Shown in pieces: positions 1 to 9,016 of a stretch of 64,000 nucleotides of DNA. A program made the position numbers and the translations under genes. The stretch is from Leptolyngbya subtilissima AS-A7 (lineage in GTDB: Bacteria > Cyanobacteriota > Cyanobacteriia > Phormidesmidales > Phormidesmidaceae). The stretch's first letter is position 1; the number at the start of each line of letters is the position of its first letter. Under the pieces are notes generated by a model. The model made no database searches. It was not told the origin of the DNA and was given only the letters and a program-made list of their open reading frames with translations. Location of the stretch: NCBI RefSeq assembly GCF_039962255.1, contig NZ_JAMPKY010000009.1, positions 62,001 through 126,000 on the forward strand, given 5' to 3'.

Positions 1-195
1 TCTCTAGGGGATGTGGTGTGGGAAATAGACGAATTCTTGGGCGAAAACCAGGGACTGATTATGGCGGAGGTCGAGCTGACCAGTCCTGATCAAGCCATCG
101 ACCTGCCCGCCTGGATAGGGGCAGAGGTGAGCTACGACCCGCGCTACCAAAACTCCAACCTAGCCCGTCATCCCTTTAAGAGCTGGAATGACTAG
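1..195 (+). CDS. CYTH domain protein, C-terminal end (partial)
   Basis: The reading frame is open from the left window edge, so only the last 65 or so residues are present. They match the end of bacterial CYTH (triphosphate tunnel metalloenzyme) proteins: a W-E-I-D-E-F-L-G-E-N strand, then G-L-I-M-A-E-V-E-L and a tail with D-P-R-Y-x-N-S-N-L. CYTH proteins hydrolyse inorganic triphosphate or similar substrates inside an eight-stranded tunnel; the acidic residues of the late strands help bind metal. The catalytic N-terminal part lies outside the window. The stop codon overlaps the stop of the convergent cruG gene by 4 nt. Confidence 0.75.
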   Translation, partial: SLGDVVWEIDEFLGENQGLIMAEVELTSPDQAIDLPAWIGAEVSYDPRYQNSNLARHPFKSWND

Positions 196-1466
196 GGCTC
201 GTTAACGGGATACTGCCGCCCCCGCCACTGGGTAGGTCGCCGCAGGGAAGAGAGACCAATGCGCGCCACCGCTGCCAGGTCAGCCAGAGGTGACAGCCAG
301 AATGCCCAGGCTCCTGGCGCTCCTTTGAAATCGTAAGCCGTCGCTACCGCCGCCTGCATACCCAAGCGCATGAAGATCAAGACCATGTTCACGACGAGCA
401 AGATCTGTAGCGCCAAAGACCACGATGCGGGTGCAAATTGCTGAAGTATCCACAGCCCCGGTACGAGCACCCAGGGCAACCCCTGCACCAGGGCAAGAAA
501 TGTCCAATCCCACCAGACCTGAGCGGCTGGAGCTGCATCCTTGAGGTCGAGAGAGCGGCCCCACTCGCGCCAGGTTTCGGCCATGCCTTCGTACATGCGC
601 ACTTTCAGCAGGCGAGTGCCATCCCAAAAGCCCACTTTGGCACCCTGGGCGGCAGCGTGGCGAGCCAAGGTCACATCGTCGCAAAAAGAGGTAGAGGCGG
701 ACTGGTAGCCATTGAGTTTTTCGAGCAGCGATCGCCGCACCATAAAGCACTGGCCGTTAGCCATGACCCGCTGAGACGAGCCACTGGGGCTGCCCGCCGG
801 GCCAAATCGATACACCAGCGTCATCAGCAAAGCAGGCTGCAGCCAGAATTCTCCAGGGTGCTTCAGAATGAACCGGGGCGCGAGGGACACTAGGTCATAG
901 CCCTCGCTGTTCATCGCTTTAGCTAAAGCTGCCACTAGGCCCGGCTGAGGCTGGGTATCGGCGTCAATTCCCAGTACCCAGGTGCTAGCGGCTGATGTTT
1001 GGCGAAAGCCGTAGTCCAAGGCCCAGGGACGCCCAACCCAACCCTGGGGCAAAGGGTCATCCTCTAGCAGCCGCAACCGTGGGTCGTGGGCCTGGTAAGC
1101 CCTGACCACTGACTGGGTGTCGTCGGTTGATCGGCTGTCGACGACTAAAATTTCCCGCACTTCGTAGCCCTGACGGATCAGACCCTCTAGGCAGGGACGT
1201 ATCCGATCCGCTTCGTTGAGCGTGGGCACCACCACCGAAACCGTGCCTAGCAGATCGAGGTCAGGGGGCGCTGGGGCTAGAGGTGGTCTGCGAAAGGGAC
1301 CTTGCATCAACCGCGATAGCAGTATTGCTACCATCGGCAACTGCACCAACAGCAGCACGACCGCTACAAAACTTGGCCAGAGAAATAGGGCGGCCGCAGT
1401 AGTGGGCAAGGGATTACCTCCAAAAACAGACGTCAAAACTACTGAACCTAGTGAGTCTAGACTCAC
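192..1466 (-). CDS. cruG: CruG-like carotenoid 2'-O-glycosyltransferase
   Basis: A family-2 glycosyltransferase of 424 residues. It has an N-terminal hydrophobic segment (about residues 25-50), a GT-A domain beginning V-S-V-V-V-P-T-L-N-E (about 75), a D-x-D metal site in G-I-D-A-D-T, an E/D-D-V-T-L-A-like acceptor motif (C-D-D-V-T-L-A) and C-terminal membrane helices (about 325-400). The gene follows cruF on the same strand, as in other cyanobacteria where CruG glycosylates the 2'-hydroxyl of myxol to give myxoxanthophyll. That pairing is the main support for the symbol. The start is GTG at 1464-1466 with a weak ribosome site. An 8-bp inverted repeat lies in the 96-nt gap from cruF. Confidence 0.8.
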   Translation of the reverse strand: MSLDSLGSVVLTSVFGGNPLPTTAAALFLWPSFVAVVLLLVQLPMVAILLSRLMQGPFRRPPLAPAPPDLDLLGTVSVVVPTLNEADRIRPCLEGLIRQGYEVREILVVDSRSTDDTQSVVRAYQAHDPRLRLLEDDPLPQGWVGRPWALDYGFRQTSAASTWVLGIDADTQPQPGLVAALAKAMNSEGYDLVSLAPRFILKHPGEFWLQPALLMTLVYRFGPAGSPSGSSQRVMANGQCFMVRRSLLEKLNGYQSASTSFCDDVTLARHAAAQGAKVGFWDGTRLLKVRMYEGMAETWREWGRSLDLKDAAPAAQVWWDWTFLALVQGLPWVLVPGLWILQQFAPASWSLALQILLVVNMVLIFMRLGMQAAVATAYDFKGAPGAWAFWLSPLADLAAVARIGLSSLRRPTQWRGRQYPVNEP

Positions 1467-1489
1467 AAGCTCAGCTTCAGAATAGTTAG

Positions 1490-1515
1490 CCTCGGATAGT
1501 ATCTACCATCCGAGG
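1490..1515. repeat. Hairpin between cruF and cruG
   Basis: Perfect 8-bp arms CCTCGGAT (1490-1497) and ATCCGAGG (1508-1515) enclose a 10-nt loop. No T-run follows on the minus strand, so this is more likely an mRNA-processing or stabilising hairpin in a cruF-cruG transcript than a terminator. Confidence 0.45.
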
Positions 1516-1562
1516 CCTAGAAGTTAATCCCGAGATTGGGCAAAAACGAGAGCTGTGGTTAT

Positions 1563-2483
1563 TTAAGAACCCTTAGTCGCAGCTACCGGTGCCTCAATGA
1601 CTTGGGTAGGTTCAACTAATACACCTGACAGATCTTCTTGGGCGGTAGCACGCCAACAGAGCACCGCAGGCAGGGCTCCGGTCAAAATCCCCAAAGCGAT
1701 AGGGACATAGAAGCCAGCCGCCAGGCTCATTACCAGGGCAAATCCGAAGTTAGCCAGGTATACGACTAGGGGGAGAGTGAGCTGCCCCTGGTCTAACTCA
1801 GGGGAAAATTTGAAGGTTTTCCACAGGCCTAGGGCTACACCCATAAACACGACCCCGGTGCCAAGCCAGCCCACAAAGTTCTGGTAAGGCATACCAAAAA
1901 ACGCACCTGGCTCGTGCCAGTACCAGAAGGGTAAAGCGGTCTGGCTCATGGCCGGATCGAGCACAAAATCCCAAGAGGTGAGGAGTATAGACCCTAGAAA
2001 TACGGCGGCTAGCGATCGCGCCCAGTTGTAGCGGCCGGCACCGCCCCCGGCGGCCAAACCGCTGCGAGCCAGCAAAAACGACGCCAGTCCCAGATAAAAC
2101 CACGACAGCGGAATGGTAAAAGGCACGAGACCGGCTACTTTATAGCCCAACCCGTTGAGATAGCTGTAGTTGCCGAAGGGAAAACCCGTGCTGGTGCCCA
2201 GCAGCTCACTCGTGAGCGAAACGCCGACTGCTGCGATCGCAAACGTAATCAAGCTACCCAGTCCTAGGGTGCGATAGGCATATAGAGCCACTGCCACGGT
2301 TCCCAGCAAAATGTAGCCAACGCCGCCCCCGGCCATGCTCCACTGGAAGAGGGTGGGCCCTGCTGGTAAGTATTCCACGATGCCAGGGTGAGGCACCACC
2401 CACAGCAGCCCGGCCAGGCCAAAGGCCATGGAGACAACGTGACCGTATAGGCAAAACCGTTCGATGGCTAAAAGATTTCTCAT
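1563..2483 (-). CDS. cruF: CruF carotenoid 1',2'-hydratase
   Basis: A polytopic membrane protein of 306 residues with about eight hydrophobic segments, matching the DUF422/CruF carotenoid family (S-E-L-L-G-T-S-T-G-F-P-F-G-N-Y-x-Y near residue 95, and W-D-F-V-L-D-P-A-M near 170). CruF hydrates the 1',2' double bond of the psi end of gamma-carotene, giving the 1'-hydroxyl of myxol. It lies immediately upstream of the cruG glycosyltransferase on the same strand, which fits successive steps of myxol-glycoside synthesis. The start is the ATG of M-R-N-L-L-A-I-E. The roughly 280-nt gap to the divergent gene at 2766 must hold its promoter, but I see no clear boxes there. Confidence 0.85.
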   Translation of the reverse strand: MRNLLAIERFCLYGHVVSMAFGLAGLLWVVPHPGIVEYLPAGPTLFQWSMAGGGVGYILLGTVAVALYAYRTLGLGSLITFAIAAVGVSLTSELLGTSTGFPFGNYSYLNGLGYKVAGLVPFTIPLSWFYLGLASFLLARSGLAAGGGAGRYNWARSLAAVFLGSILLTSWDFVLDPAMSQTALPFWYWHEPGAFFGMPYQNFVGWLGTGVVFMGVALGLWKTFKFSPELDQGQLTLPLVVYLANFGFALVMSLAAGFYVPIALGILTGALPAVLCWRATAQEDLSGVLVEPTQVIEAPVAATKGS

Positions 2484-2765
2484 GGTAATTCCTAGATACC
2501 GCTGGTCGGGCTGTGTAGCTCGACCTCTAACTGTTCTTCATAAATGAGGGCTGAGCAACAGCCATAGATGCAATCGTCGCTTAAATCATAAGTTTTGTAA
2601 ATGGTGAGTTTTGCAGGCTCTCCAACGCTGAATCCTTATTCTGTACAAAAGAAGTTATACCTGGCTAGAAGCTAGCCGACACGGCTCTCGCCTCGCCAAG
2701 GGGCGGTGTGGAAATCCGGAAAATCGGCTAGGATGACGGCATGCAGGTCAGATCTCTGAGATCCC

Positions 2766-3992
2766 ATGGCACTTATGACGTCCCCTGGCCATACCCTAAC
2801 AGTAAGGCCGCTGCAATATCGCGATTTAGACGACCTAAAGCAGTGGCAGCCAGAGGATCTGGAAGCTGGCGGTGACCTTGACGCTGCCGAGGCCATTGTG
2901 ACATGGCTAGATCATCAACGCCGCTGGTATGGTCCCCTTAAAGTTTTAAGCTGGCTGCCCCGCTCTGTGCAGCGGCAGAGTCAGACCACCTTCGTGGCTG
3001 AACGCCAAAAAAGTTTGGTGGGGTTCATTCACGTGTCGCCGTTCAATCAAACTCGCAGCACTTGGCGAGTCGAGCAGGTAGTCATCAACCGTCGCGCTTT
3101 GGCTGACACGGCGACATCCGGGTATGTGGCGGCCTCGGGCTACATGGATGTTGGTTCAAGACTGCTTCGCCACTGCTTTGAGGTACTTTGGGAAGCCAGA
3201 ACATGGATGCTCGAAGTGGATGTCAACCACACCTCGGCCCTGGCGCTCTATCGCTTCAACGGGTTTCAGCCTTTAGCTCAGATGACCTATTGGGAAATGG
3301 CGGCCGAGCAGATCGAAGCCTTGGCCCAGCGTGAGCCTGATTTGCCAAACCTGCTGCCAATCAGCAACGCTGATTCTCAGCTTTTATATCAGCTAGACAC
3401 AGCTTCCATGCCACCGCTGGTCCGTCAGGTGTTTGATCACCAAATCCAAGATTTTAAGACCGGGCTGTTGGGCAGCGTTACCGCTACTGCTGATCGCCTA
3501 GTCAACCAGGTAGAAACCGTCAGCGCCTATGTGTTTGAGCAGCAGCGCAAAGCGGCGATCGGCCAGTTTAAGCTAGCTATTTCCCGCGATGGACAGCAGC
3601 CCCACGAAGCAGGGTTAACAGTGCACCCGGCTTACACCTGGCTCTACCCCGAGCTGATGACGCAGATGGCTAAAATTTTGCAGCCCTTCCCGGCTCAGTC
3701 TCTACGGCTAACCTCCCTCGATTATCAACCCGAGCGAGAGGAGTGCTTTACTCAAATTCAAGCAACTCCTGAGTCCCACGCGCTGCTGATGTCGCGATCG
3801 GTGTGGCACAAAGTGCGTGAAGCTCGCCACCTTTCCCTAGAGGGGCTACAGCTATCGGATGTTTTGACGGGGCTACAGCCTGCGGGCAAGCCGGTGCCTG
3901 GACGCATGACCTGGTCAGCAGAGCGTTGGCAGGCTGTGCTAGGACAAAAACCAGATGCCGATGTTGATGCGCCTTCAGAAGGCGATCGCTGA
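2766..3992 (+). CDS. GNAT-like acetyltransferase family protein, cyanobacterial
   Basis: 408 residues. The first 180 look like a GNAT fold: L-T-V-R-P-L-Q-Y-R-D at the N-terminus, a central V-E-Q-V-V-I-N strand, and W-M-L-E-V-D-V-N-H-T-S-A-L-A-L-Y-R-F-N-G-F, the typical last-strand motif of acetyl-CoA transferases. The second half contains another, less clear, GNAT-like unit. The substrate is unknown. The gene ends 14 nt before ruvX and heads a co-directional run through mltG, so it is probably cotranscribed with cell-wall and DNA-repair genes. It resembles a conserved cyanobacterial family that usually sits in this position. Confidence 0.6.
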   Translation: MALMTSPGHTLTVRPLQYRDLDDLKQWQPEDLEAGGDLDAAEAIVTWLDHQRRWYGPLKVLSWLPRSVQRQSQTTFVAERQKSLVGFIHVSPFNQTRSTWRVEQVVINRRALADTATSGYVAASGYMDVGSRLLRHCFEVLWEARTWMLEVDVNHTSALALYRFNGFQPLAQMTYWEMAAEQIEALAQREPDLPNLLPISNADSQLLYQLDTASMPPLVRQVFDHQIQDFKTGLLGSVTATADRLVNQVETVSAYVFEQQRKAAIGQFKLAISRDGQQPHEAGLTVHPAYTWLYPELMTQMAKILQPFPAQSLRLTSLDYQPEREECFTQIQATPESHALLMSRSVWHKVREARHLSLEGLQLSDVLTGLQPAGKPVPGRMTWSAERWQAVLGQKPDADVDAPSEGDR

Positions 3993-4006
3993 GGTCATGT
4001 AAGGCT

Positions 4007-4432
4007 ATGGCGCTGGTTTCAGCCCTAGGGTTAGACATTGGTCGGCGGCGGATTGGGGTAGCGGGTTGCGATGGCACTGGCCTGATTGCCACCGGGCTGA
4101 CGACGCTACAGCGGCGATCATTTCAAGACTTAGTGGCCGATTTGCAGTACTTCGTCACAGCTCGACATGCCCAGGTGTTGGTGGTGGGGTTGCCCCTAAC
4201 TATGGATGGAGAAGAGGGCTTTCAGGCTCGTCAAGTGCGCAAGGTGGCCGAGGGCCTCAGTCAGGCCCTAGCGCTGCCCGTGGTCTATGTCGATGAGCGG
4301 TTGAGTTCTGTGGAGGCTGAACATTTGATGCGTGCCGCGGGTCATTCGGTAGCCCAAGAGAAAGCCCTAATTGACCGTAAAGCGGCGGCCATTATCCTGC
4401 AGCGCTGGCTAGATGAACGGCGCTCATCGTAA
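4007..4432 (+). CDS. ruvX: RuvX/YqgF Holliday junction resolvase-like nuclease
   Basis: 141 residues with the RNase H-like fold of YqgF. The catalytic acids are visible in A-L-G-L-D-I-G-R-R-R-I-G (residues 6-17), Y-V-D-E-R-L-S-S-V-E-A-E (about 94-105) and I-D-R-K-A-A-A-I-I-L (near 125). V-V-G-L-P-L-T-M-D-G is the usual substrate loop. Family members resolve branched DNA or process the 5' end of 16S rRNA precursor; which applies here cannot be read from sequence. It starts 14 nt after the GNAT-like gene and is followed by the DUF3727 gene, the common cyanobacterial order. Confidence 0.9.
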   Translation: MALVSALGLDIGRRRIGVAGCDGTGLIATGLTTLQRRSFQDLVADLQYFVTARHAQVLVVGLPLTMDGEEGFQARQVRKVAEGLSQALALPVVYVDERLSSVEAEHLMRAAGHSVAQEKALIDRKAAAIILQRWLDERRSS

Positions 4433-4535
4433 TCAGACGTAACCGAATGGGATATTCTGATAACACCGTTCAGTGTTCATACTGGGCTGCGGTGTTGACC
4501 CACTGTGCCCGGTTACCGAGAGAAGAGTAGCCTCC

Positions 4536-5099
4536 ATGGCGGATAACACACAACCCATTGACGAGTCAGCCGTAGTGCTCACCGATGACGCCGGGCGGTT
4601 TTTGCCCTGTCAGGTAGAGCAGAGCTTTCAGCTCAACGATCGCGAATACCTACTTTTGCTGCCTATTGATGCCCCCATCGAAATTTTTGTTTGGCAGCAA
4701 GACGACAATGACGACGATGTCTTAATGGATGTGGAAGAAGAGGAGATCGATCAAGTCTTTCTTACCGCTAAGGCCGTGCTAGCTGAACAAAATTTGACCC
4801 TCCAACGTACCGCTATTACTCTGACGGCCTCGGGAGAAATTCCCGAGGCTGAGGAAGATAACTGCCTTACCCTAGAGCTAGACGACCTCGATGACGCCGG
4901 TAACCCCGTCACTGAGGAATTTCAGATTTTGGCAACCTGCTTCTACGATGACGAAGAATATACTCTGTGCACTCCCCTCGACCCGCTGCTGATTTTTGCT
5001 CACCGCACTAGCGATGGTTCTCTAGAAGTGGTGACCCCGGAAGAATTTCAAACCATTCGCGGCGGGCTAGAGGAAAAACTGTTTGATCTATTAGAGTAG
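4536..5099 (+). CDS. DUF3727 domain protein (DUF1292-like N-terminus)
   Basis: An acidic soluble protein of 187 residues from the ATG at 4536, which has a purine-rich stretch (AGAAGAG) 8 nt upstream. A GTG 63 nt upstream would add 21 residues lacking family character. Two related beta-rich units are visible, each beginning with an acidic V-L-T-D-D-A-G-R-F or L-D-D-A-G-N-P-V segment and continuing F-x-L-x-D-x-E-Y-x-L-L-x-P-x-D. The function is unknown. The gene is conserved in cyanobacteria between ruvX and mltG, as here, which suggests a role linked to cell envelope or division. Confidence 0.75.
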   Translation: MADNTQPIDESAVVLTDDAGRFLPCQVEQSFQLNDREYLLLLPIDAPIEIFVWQQDDNDDDVLMDVEEEEIDQVFLTAKAVLAEQNLTLQRTAITLTASGEIPEAEEDNCLTLELDDLDDAGNPVTEEFQILATCFYDDEEYTLCTPLDPLLIFAHRTSDGSLEVVTPEEFQTIRGGLEEKLFDLLE

Positions 5100-5134
5100 G
5101 GACGTCCGTAACGGCGATTATCGATAGTGCAATC

Positions 5135-6196
5135 ATGGCTAAAGGTTCACGCTGGGTTCGGTTGAGTTTTTTGGGACTGTTGGTGCCTCTGGCTACGGGG
5201 GTAGCGGCCTGGCAGGGCTGGGCCTGGTGGAGCTGGGCCAATCAACCGGTCAGCGAAACTCCTGCCGAAACTGCGCCTCAAACGGTGCAAATTCAAATTC
5301 CGCCGGGCACTCCAGGCCAGCAAATTGGCCAGGATCTAGAAGCGGCTGGTCTGATTCGGTCTGCCCTGGCTTGGAAGCTGTGGTCGCGCTGGCAAACCTG
5401 GCAAAATGCCGAGGGTGGGTTTCAGGCGGGCACCTATGCCTTGAACCCAGCTGATTCGATGACTGCGATCGCCGACGTGATTCGCAGTGGTCAGGTGGTG
5501 CAAACCTCGTTCACGGTGCCTGAGGGTTGGAACCGTCGCCAAATGGCAGCTTATTTTCAGGAAGAGGGGTTTTTCTCTGCCGATGCCTTTCTATCGGCCA
5601 CTGAGCAAGTGTCAAAGGATGCGTACCCTTGGCTGCCGGATGGTATTCCCCACGTGGAAGGCTTTTTATTCCCCGATACCTATCAGCTTCCGGCTGAGGG
5701 GGTTACGCCGGAGGCGGTGGTCAATGCAATGCTGAGCCGTTTTGAGACGGTAGCGCTACCAGTGTACCAACAGGCAACGACCGACCTAACGCTGTTGCAG
5801 TGGGCTACCCTAGCCAGCATCGTCGAGAAAGAAGCCGTAATTGCCGATGAGCGCGGCACCATTGCCGGAGTTTTTACCAACCGGCTCAAGCAGAACATGC
5901 CTCTAGGGGCCGATCCTACGGTTGAATACGGGTTGGGCATTGTGCAGACACCGGAGCAGCCCCTCACATGGACTCAGGTGGGCACCCCGTCGCCCTACAA
6001 CACCTACATCAACCCAGGGTTACCCCCGACTCCGATCGCTAGCGCGGGTAAAGCCAGTTTAGAAGCGGCCCTAGCTCCCGAGGCTACCGATTATCTATTC
6101 TTTGTGGCTCGCTACGACGGAACCCACGTGTTTAGCCGCACGTTAGCAGAGCACGAAGCCGCCCGCGATGCGATTCGCGCCACTATTGACAACTAA
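5135..6196 (+). CDS. mltG: Endolytic murein transglycosylase MltG
   Basis: 353 residues. One N-terminal membrane anchor (about 10-32) is followed by a LysM-like region and the YceG catalytic domain. The signature A-S-I-V-E-K-E-A falls at 227-234, with Glu231 as the likely catalytic acid; further conserved blocks are G-F-L-F-P-D-T-Y (about 176), A-D-P-T-V-E-Y-G and Y-N-T-Y-x-N-P-G-L-P-P-x-P-I-x-x-P/A-G. MltG cuts nascent glycan strands at the outer face of the cytoplasmic membrane and sets glycan length. It is 35 nt downstream of the DUF3727 gene, probably in one operon. Confidence 0.92.
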   Translation: MAKGSRWVRLSFLGLLVPLATGVAAWQGWAWWSWANQPVSETPAETAPQTVQIQIPPGTPGQQIGQDLEAAGLIRSALAWKLWSRWQTWQNAEGGFQAGTYALNPADSMTAIADVIRSGQVVQTSFTVPEGWNRRQMAAYFQEEGFFSADAFLSATEQVSKDAYPWLPDGIPHVEGFLFPDTYQLPAEGVTPEAVVNAMLSRFETVALPVYQQATTDLTLLQWATLASIVEKEAVIADERGTIAGVFTNRLKQNMPLGADPTVEYGLGIVQTPEQPLTWTQVGTPSPYNTYINPGLPPTPIASAGKASLEAALAPEATDYLFFVARYDGTHVFSRTLAEHEAARDAIRATIDN

Positions 6197-6330
6197 GCCC
6201 AATTTGTTTGCGCTAGAGTCCTCCGTGCGATCGTCGTGGTTCAACCGCTGTGGATAGGTTGCTGCTGTCCCTTTAAGCAGCTTTAGGCCGTCGATCTAGA
6301 CTATGCTACGTTTGGGGCTATGGTTTTTTT

Positions 6331-6840
6331 ATGTCGTTTTCTCGCCTGCTGCAACCCGATCTAGTGCTGGACGGCAACGTCTTGGCGATTTCCCCTGAGC
6401 TGCTGGCTCAGCACAACTTGAAGGGGCTAATTCTGGATGTGGACGATACCCTAGTGCCTCTGCGTCAGGCTGAAACTAACCCTGACCTAGCCCACTGGAT
6501 GCATCAGATGAAGGCGATCGCGACGGTGTGGCTCGTGAGCAATAACGTTAATGCTCACCGCATCAGTCGGATTGCCTCGTTGTTTGATGTGCCTTACCTG
6601 ACCAGTGCCGGCAAGCCCTCAGGACGCAAGCTAAAGCTGGCCTTGGCAGCTATGGATCTTCCGGTAGATCAGGTGGCGATGGTAGGCGATCGCTTATTTA
6701 CCGATGTGTTAGCTGGCAACCGAGTGGGTCTATTTACCATTTTGGTCAATCCTATGCCGGGGCTTAACCAGGTAGCGCGCACTTCACCCCTACGGACGCT
6801 TGAGGTGATGATCTCCCAATATTTTGGAGTTACGTTTTAA
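6331..6840 (+). CDS. YqeG-family HAD IIIA phosphatase
   Basis: 169 residues. HAD motif I is L-I-L-D-V-D-D-T-L-V-P, motif II is V-S-N-N, and the late acidic motif is V-G-D-R-L-F-T-D-V-L-A-G-N-R. This matches YqeG, a small HAD phosphatase of the phosphatidylglycerophosphate phosphatase type; in cyanobacteria and plastids relatives may dephosphorylate phosphatidylglycerophosphate. It lies 134 nt downstream of mltG in the same orientation. The specific substrate is inferred only. Confidence 0.8.
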   Translation: MSFSRLLQPDLVLDGNVLAISPELLAQHNLKGLILDVDDTLVPLRQAETNPDLAHWMHQMKAIATVWLVSNNVNAHRISRIASLFDVPYLTSAGKPSGRKLKLALAAMDLPVDQVAMVGDRLFTDVLAGNRVGLFTILVNPMPGLNQVARTSPLRTLEVMISQYFGVTF

Positions 6841-6949
6841 GATTAGCGGCTCGAATATTGGCTTAACACGGCCAGGAAAAGTTTACACAGCGCAATCTTT
6901 CATGCGAGAACTTCGTAGGGCTAAATATAAAGAAAACATTAGAGTTAAG

Positions 6950-7070
6950 TTGAAACCTTAGGACCGCTGCGATAGTAGTAATACATAAACAGGGGCCAGT
7001 TTATATAGGCTCTTAAATTTAATAAGCCATTTTTGGGTGTCGACTTTCGGGTTGGCACCCAAAGTTTTTA
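6950..7070 (+). ncRNA. Possible small RNA with own promoter and terminator (or long leader of proB)
   Basis: In the 337-nt gap between the YqeG gene and proB there is a TTGAAA (6950-6955), 17 nt, then TAGTAG (6973-6978), which could be a sigma-70-type promoter. About 55 nt further, a stem TTTGGGTG...CACCCAAA (7033-7063) with a 15-nt loop is followed by GTTTTT, a good intrinsic terminator. Together these would give a transcript of about 85 nt. I do not recognise the RNA. The alternative is a terminator for the mltG-yqeG transcript with a fortuitous promoter-like match. Confidence 0.35.
7031..7069 (+). terminator. Intrinsic terminator upstream of proB
   Basis: A stem of eight perfect pairs (TTTGGGTG / CACCCAAA) with a further mismatch-tolerant base at its top is followed by GTTTTTA. 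It separates the YqeG gene from proB. Confidence 0.6.
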
Positions 7071-7177
7071 TGGAACTCCACTGTCTACTTAGACCGCTCT
7101 TTAACCAACGCGACTGTGCTCCACGTCTAGGTCGGTTGTTATACTGCCAGGGCTATCTCTACTGATGCTGCCCGCCC

Positions 7178-8332
7178 GTGAGTTCAGTTCAAACCTTAGT
7201 GGTCAAAATCGGTACTTCCAGCCTGACTGGCACTAGCACCGGTCAGTTTGCCCTCTCCACCCTGGCTGCACTGGTCGAAACCCTCTGCACTCTGCGTCAG
7301 CAAGGACATCAGGTTGTTTTGGTCTCCTCAGGGGCTGTAGGCATTGGCTGCCGCCGCCTCAACCTAGCTGAGCGTCCCAAAACTTTGGCGATGAAGCAGG
7401 CTGTAGCGGCGGTGGGGCAAGGACGCCTCATGCGCATCTATGACGACCTGTTTTCGGCCCTAAACCAGCCCATTGCCCAGGTACTGCTAACTCGCAGCGA
7501 CCTGGCCCAGCGATCGCGCTATGTCAACAGCTACCGCACCTTTCGTCAGCTGTTGCAGATGGGCGTGATCCCCATCGTCAACGAGAACGACACTGTTGCT
7601 GTGGAAGAACTCAAGTTCGGCGACAATGACACCCTCTCGGCCCTGGTCGCCAGCTTGATTGGTGCTCAGTGGCTGTTTCTACTAACCGATGTCGATCGCC
7701 TGTATTCTGCTGATCCCCGCTCTAACCCCGAGGCTCAACCGATTATCGCTATCGATCGGTTGGCGGACATTCAGGCGCTTAAAGCGGTAGCGGGCGGACA
7801 GGGATCGGCCTGGGGTACGGGCGGTATGCTAACTAAGCTAGAAGCTGCTCAAATCGCTACTACGGCGGGGGTGCGCACCGTCATTACTGATGGTCGTCAG
7901 CCCCAGAATGTGATCAAGGCGATCGCTGGAGAAGCAGTAGGCACGCAATTTGCCCCATCGCCCCGACCTAGCCGTGCCCGCAAGCGCTGGATTGCTGCTG
8001 GCCTTGCTCCCTCGGGCCGCCTTTACTTAGACCAGGGTGCAACTCTAGCCATTCTGCAGGGGGGAAAGTCGCTCTTGGCCGCCGGTATTACTCGTTTAGA
8101 GGGAGACTTTGAAGCCCAGGATGCTGTCTTGATCTGTGCTGCCAGCGGCGAAGATATCGCCAGAGGCATTATCAACTACAGCGCCCGAGATCTCAGCCAG
8201 ATTCTGGGTCGCCGGTCAGAAGATATTCCCGCCATTCTAGGTTACGCCGGAGCAGATACGGTAATCCATCGCGATAATTTAGTCATTGCTACAGATACTG
8301 AGGCCGACGAGGGCAGTGATCTGCAGGACTAG
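7178..8332 (+). CDS. proB: Glutamate 5-kinase ProB
   Basis: 384 residues. An amino-acid kinase domain starts [12 protein letters not shown] and includes [29 protein letters not shown] and the metal/ATP segment [16 protein letters not shown]-terminal PUA domain (about 275-375) is present, as in full-length ProB. The enzyme phosphorylates glutamate in the first step of proline synthesis; proC, the last step, is at 51 kb. The start is GTG at 7178 with no clear Shine-Dalgarno. The protein ends in an acidic tail. Confidence 0.93.
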   Translation: MSSVQTLVVKIGTSSLTGTSTGQFALSTLAALVETLCTLRQQGHQVVLVSSGAVGIGCRRLNLAERPKTLAMKQAVAAVGQGRLMRIYDDLFSALNQPIAQVLLTRSDLAQRSRYVNSYRTFRQLLQMGVIPIVNENDTVAVEELKFGDNDTLSALVASLIGAQWLFLLTDVDRLYSADPRSNPEAQPIIAIDRLADIQALKAVAGGQGSAWGTGGMLTKLEAAQIATTAGVRTVITDGRQPQNVIKAIAGEAVGTQFAPSPRPSRARKRWIAAGLAPSGRLYLDQGATLAILQGGKSLLAAGITRLEGDFEAQDAVLICAASGEDIARGIINYSARDLSQILGRRSEDIPAILGYAGADTVIHRDNLVIATDTEADEGSDLQD

Positions 8333-8347
8333 TAACGACTACTGACC

Positions 8348-9016
8348 CTAAAAGGCACCTTTGCGATCGAGCAGTACTGTGACCGTTTTGAGAATGACTT
8401 GAAGATCGTACCAGGGCGACCAGATAGCCTGGTACTGCAAATCTAGGTGCACAATTTCCTCAAAGTCTTTGATCGCTGAGCGGCCGCTGATTTGCCACTG
8501 TCCTGTGATGCCAGGCTTAACATCGAGTCGCCGCCAATGGTGAGGGCTGTAGCGAGAGACCTCATCTCCGGTGGGGGGGCGAGTGCCAACCAGGCTCATG
8601 TCGCCTTTAAGTACATTCCAAAACTGTGGAAATTCGTCTAGGCTCGTCTTTCGCAAAACACGGCCAACTCGGGTGATGCGGGGATCGTTTTCGTTCTTAA
8701 AGATAAGCCCCTGGGCCTGATTTGATACTGTTCTCTTAAGGGCATCAGCATTTTGCACCATGGAGCGAAATTTCCAGATGGTGAAAGGCTTACCCTTGAG
8801 ACCGTAGCGAGTTTGGGCATAGAAAATAGGGCCAGGGCTATCTAACCTAATGGCCAGGGCAACTGGCAGCGCTACCAAAATCAGTATGGCCAATCCTACC
8901 AGAGCGCCCAAAATATCTATAGAGCGCTTGATTAGGCATCGGGCCGACGGATGAGCAATAGATATAGAAATCTCTGGAGGAGCACTTCCAGAGCTATCTG
9001 TCTGAAGGGATAACAT
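8348..9016 (-). CDS. Undecaprenyl-phosphate sugar phosphotransferase
   Basis: 222 residues of the bacterial sugar transferase family (PF02397 type). One membrane helix (about 33-56) is followed by the conserved cytosolic domain: P-G-P-I-F-Y-x-Q-x-R, F-x-I-W-K-F-R-S-M, [33 protein letters not shown], and [13 protein letters not shown]. It has only the C-terminal WcaJ-like part, without the extra N-terminal helices. Such enzymes attach the first sugar-1-phosphate to undecaprenyl phosphate for exopolysaccharide. It stands alone and converges with proB 15 nt away. Confidence 0.88.
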   Translation of the reverse strand: MLSLQTDSSGSAPPEISISIAHPSARCLIKRSIDILGALVGLAILILVALPVALAIRLDSPGPIFYAQTRYGLKGKPFTIWKFRSMVQNADALKRTVSNQAQGLIFKNENDPRITRVGRVLRKTSLDEFPQFWNVLKGDMSLVGTRPPTGDEVSRYSPHHWRRLDVKPGITGQWQISGRSAIKDFEEIVHLDLQYQAIWSPWYDLQVILKTVTVLLDRKGAF

